Source: JAUXEH01 sp965602945 (GTDB lineage Bacteria > Acidobacteriota > Aminicenantia > Aminicenantales > Aminicenantaceae). From it: a stretch of 7,413 nt of DNA. Under the pieces are notes generated by a model. It ran no database searches, was not told the DNA's origin, and saw nothing but the letters and a program-made list of their open reading frames with translations. Positions within the stretch are counted from its first letter, which is position 1. Each line of letters starts with the position of its first letter. The DNA lies in the NCBI GenBank assembly GCA_965602945.1, contig CBFDBC010000186.1, positions 1-7,413 on the forward strand, written 5' to 3'. The translations under genes were made by a program, and so were the position numbers. Below, piece by piece: positions 6,353 through 7,413 of the stretch.

Positions 6353-7264
6353 ATGAACGTCATAGAACTCGAAAACATCACCAAGACCTTTGGCTCGGTC
6401 ACGGCAGTCGATTCCCTCTCGCTGGGGGTTCCCAAAGGCAGCATCTACGGTTTCATCGGCCCGAACGGCTCGGGCAAGACCACAACCCTGCGCATGATCA
6501 TGAACATCTTCTACCCGGATTCCGGAGAGATCAAGGTGTTCGGCCAGAAACTCGACGACTCAGTCAAGGATCACATCGGTTATCTGCCCGAAGAGAGGGG
6601 CCTTTACCAGAAGATGAAGGTCCGCGAGCTTCTGCAGTTCTATGGAGAACTGAAAAGCGGCCATAAGGTCGACGGCGAGGTCGACTACTGGCTGGAGCGG
6701 CTGGACCTCGCCGATTGGGCCGGCAAGAAGGTCGAGACCCTCAGCAAAGGCATGAGCCAGAAGGTCCAGATCATCGCGACCATCGTTGCCAAGCCCGAAC
6801 TCATCATACTCGACGAACCCTTCACCGGGCTGGACCCGGTCAATGCCGAGGCCATCAAGGACGTGGTCCTGGACCTGCGCTCGAGGGGAGCCACCATCAT
6901 CTTCAGCACGCACGATATGAGTGTAGCGGAGAAGATGTGCGACTTCATCTTCATGATCTTCAAGGGCAAAAAGGTCCTGGACGGCACACTGGCCTCCATC
7001 CAGGACGAATACGGCAGCGACACCCTGCGCATCCTGAGCGAAGCCGGCGCCGCGGCCCTGCAGGATCTCGAGGGCGTGGACCGGGTTTCGGACTTCGGCC
7101 GCATGCAGGAGCTGCGGATCGAACCTGAGTACGACCACCAGAAGATCCTCGCGGCCATCATGGCACGGACCCGGATATTCAGCTTCGAACTCACCAAACC
7201 CACGCTGCATGACATCTTTATCCGCATTGCCGGACCCGAAGCCAAGGAGAACCATCATGCGTAA
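6353..7264 (+). CDS. ABC transporter ATP-binding protein, NatA/DUF4162 type
   Basis: A 303-residue ABC ATPase. Walker A is GPNGSGKT (36-43), the region after it reads GYLPEERGLY (76-85), the signature is LSKGMSQKVQ (130-139), Walker B with catalytic Glu is LIILDEPF (150-157; Glu155), and the switch histidine is His187 in STHD. After about residue 215 comes a C-terminal extension of the DUF4162 kind, ending TKPTLHDIFIRIAG, which is typical of ATPases paired with NatB-like ABC-2 permeases. The LPEER stretch and the LSKGM signature are normal variants in this subfamily. It would sit on the cytoplasmic face and power export by the permease that begins inside its last codons; NatAB exports sodium in Bacillus, but substrates vary widely and none can be assigned. 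Confidence 0.94.
   Translation: MNVIELENITKTFGSVTAVDSLSLGVPKGSIYGFIGPNGSGKTTTLRMIMNIFYPDSGEIKVFGQKLDDSVKDHIGYLPEERGLYQKMKVRELLQFYGELKSGHKVDGEVDYWLERLDLADWAGKKVETLSKGMSQKVQIIATIVAKPELIILDEPFTGLDPVNAEAIKDVVLDLRSRGATIIFSTHDMSVAEKMCDFIFMIFKGKKVLDGTLASIQDEYGSDTLRILSEAGAAALQDLEGVDRVSDFGRMQELRIEPEYDHQKILAAIMARTRIFSFELTKPTLHDIFIRIAGPEAKENHHA
7244..7250 (+). promoter_or_regulatory. Ribosome binding site of the downstream permease gene
   Basis: AAGGAGA, a strong match, lies 6 bases before the ATG at 7257 and inside the ATPase coding region. Confidence 0.7.
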
Positions 7265-7413
7265 GATCCTGCGAATAGCCAAGAGGGAGTACAAGACATC
7301 CGTCCGGACCAAGGGTTTTATCATCGCGCTCGTCCTGATGCCCGTCATGATGGGAGGAAGCGGCCTGGCCATGTATCTGTTCCAGGGGCAGGTCGACACA
7401 CGGGACAAGAAAG
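7257..7413 (+). CDS. ABC-2/NatB-type transporter permease, N-terminal fragment (3' end outside window)
   Basis: Fifty-two codons are visible from the ATG to the right edge with no stop. The protein starts MRKILRIAKREYKTSVRTKG, a basic amphipathic lead-in, followed by the first membrane segment FIIALVLMPVMMGGSGLAMYLF (21-42). The pattern of a short basic stretch, TKGFII and LMPVMMGGS is characteristic of NatB-like ABC-2 permeases. The start overlaps the ATPase stop by eight bases and has a strong ribosome binding site, so the two are translated together as one exporter. The remainder, usually several hundred residues with five or so further helices, is outside the window. Confidence 0.85.
   Translation, partial: MRKILRIAKREYKTSVRTKGFIIALVLMPVMMGGSGLAMYLFQGQVDTRDKK

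Noticed and set aside
6575..6790. ABC ATPase lacking a standard Q-loop glutamine and with an LSKGM signature, as if degenerate
   Set aside because: GYLPEERGLY and LSKGMSQKVQ are ordinary variants in the NatA-like subfamily, and Walker A, Walker B and the H-loop are intact.
6560..7408. 282-codon open frame on the - strand opposite the ABC ATPase
   Set aside because: It is antisense to the Walker B, signature and H-loop region of a clear ATPase and shows no domain of its own.

Overview
This is a gene-dense, GC-rich bacterial window. Six protein genes and the start of a seventh all lie on the + strand. I see no tRNA, rRNA, CRISPR array, insertion sequence or phage gene. A probable lipoprotein or exported signal and MacB/FtsX-type and NatAB-type export genes fit a Gram-negative (diderm) bacterium. 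The permease styles recall Acidobacteriota/Aminicenantes-like or Desulfobacterota-like genomes, but that is an impression from family resemblance and not a firm assignment.

Left part (1-3207): the C-terminal half of a MacB/FtsX-like ABC permease enters from the left edge. After 67 bases comes a long exported transglutaminase-like protein with an intact Cys-His-Asp triad and two tandem copies of a C-terminal beta-rich module. 

Middle (3208-6214): a 142-base gap holds a near-consensus sigma70 promoter, a dyad symmetry lying over its -10/start-site region and a perfect IHF-type consensus just upstream. It precedes a tightly packed three-gene unit: a CYTH-like/CHAD protein (predicted polyphosphate binding), a ParA/MinD-type ATPase joined by a 4-base GTGA overlap, and a SixA-type phosphohistidine phosphatase 3 bases further on. 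A hairpin followed by TTTT just after the last stop probably ends the transcript. The most interesting reading is that this is a self-contained module for placing or segregating a cargo bound by the CHAD protein, perhaps polyphosphate granules, with a phosphatase as a regulator. That function is inferred, not shown.

Right part (6215-7413): an AT-richer gap leads to a NatA-type ABC ATPase whose end overlaps by 8 bases the start of its NatB-like (ABC-2) permease, which runs off the right edge. The flanking export genes appear unrelated to the central module.
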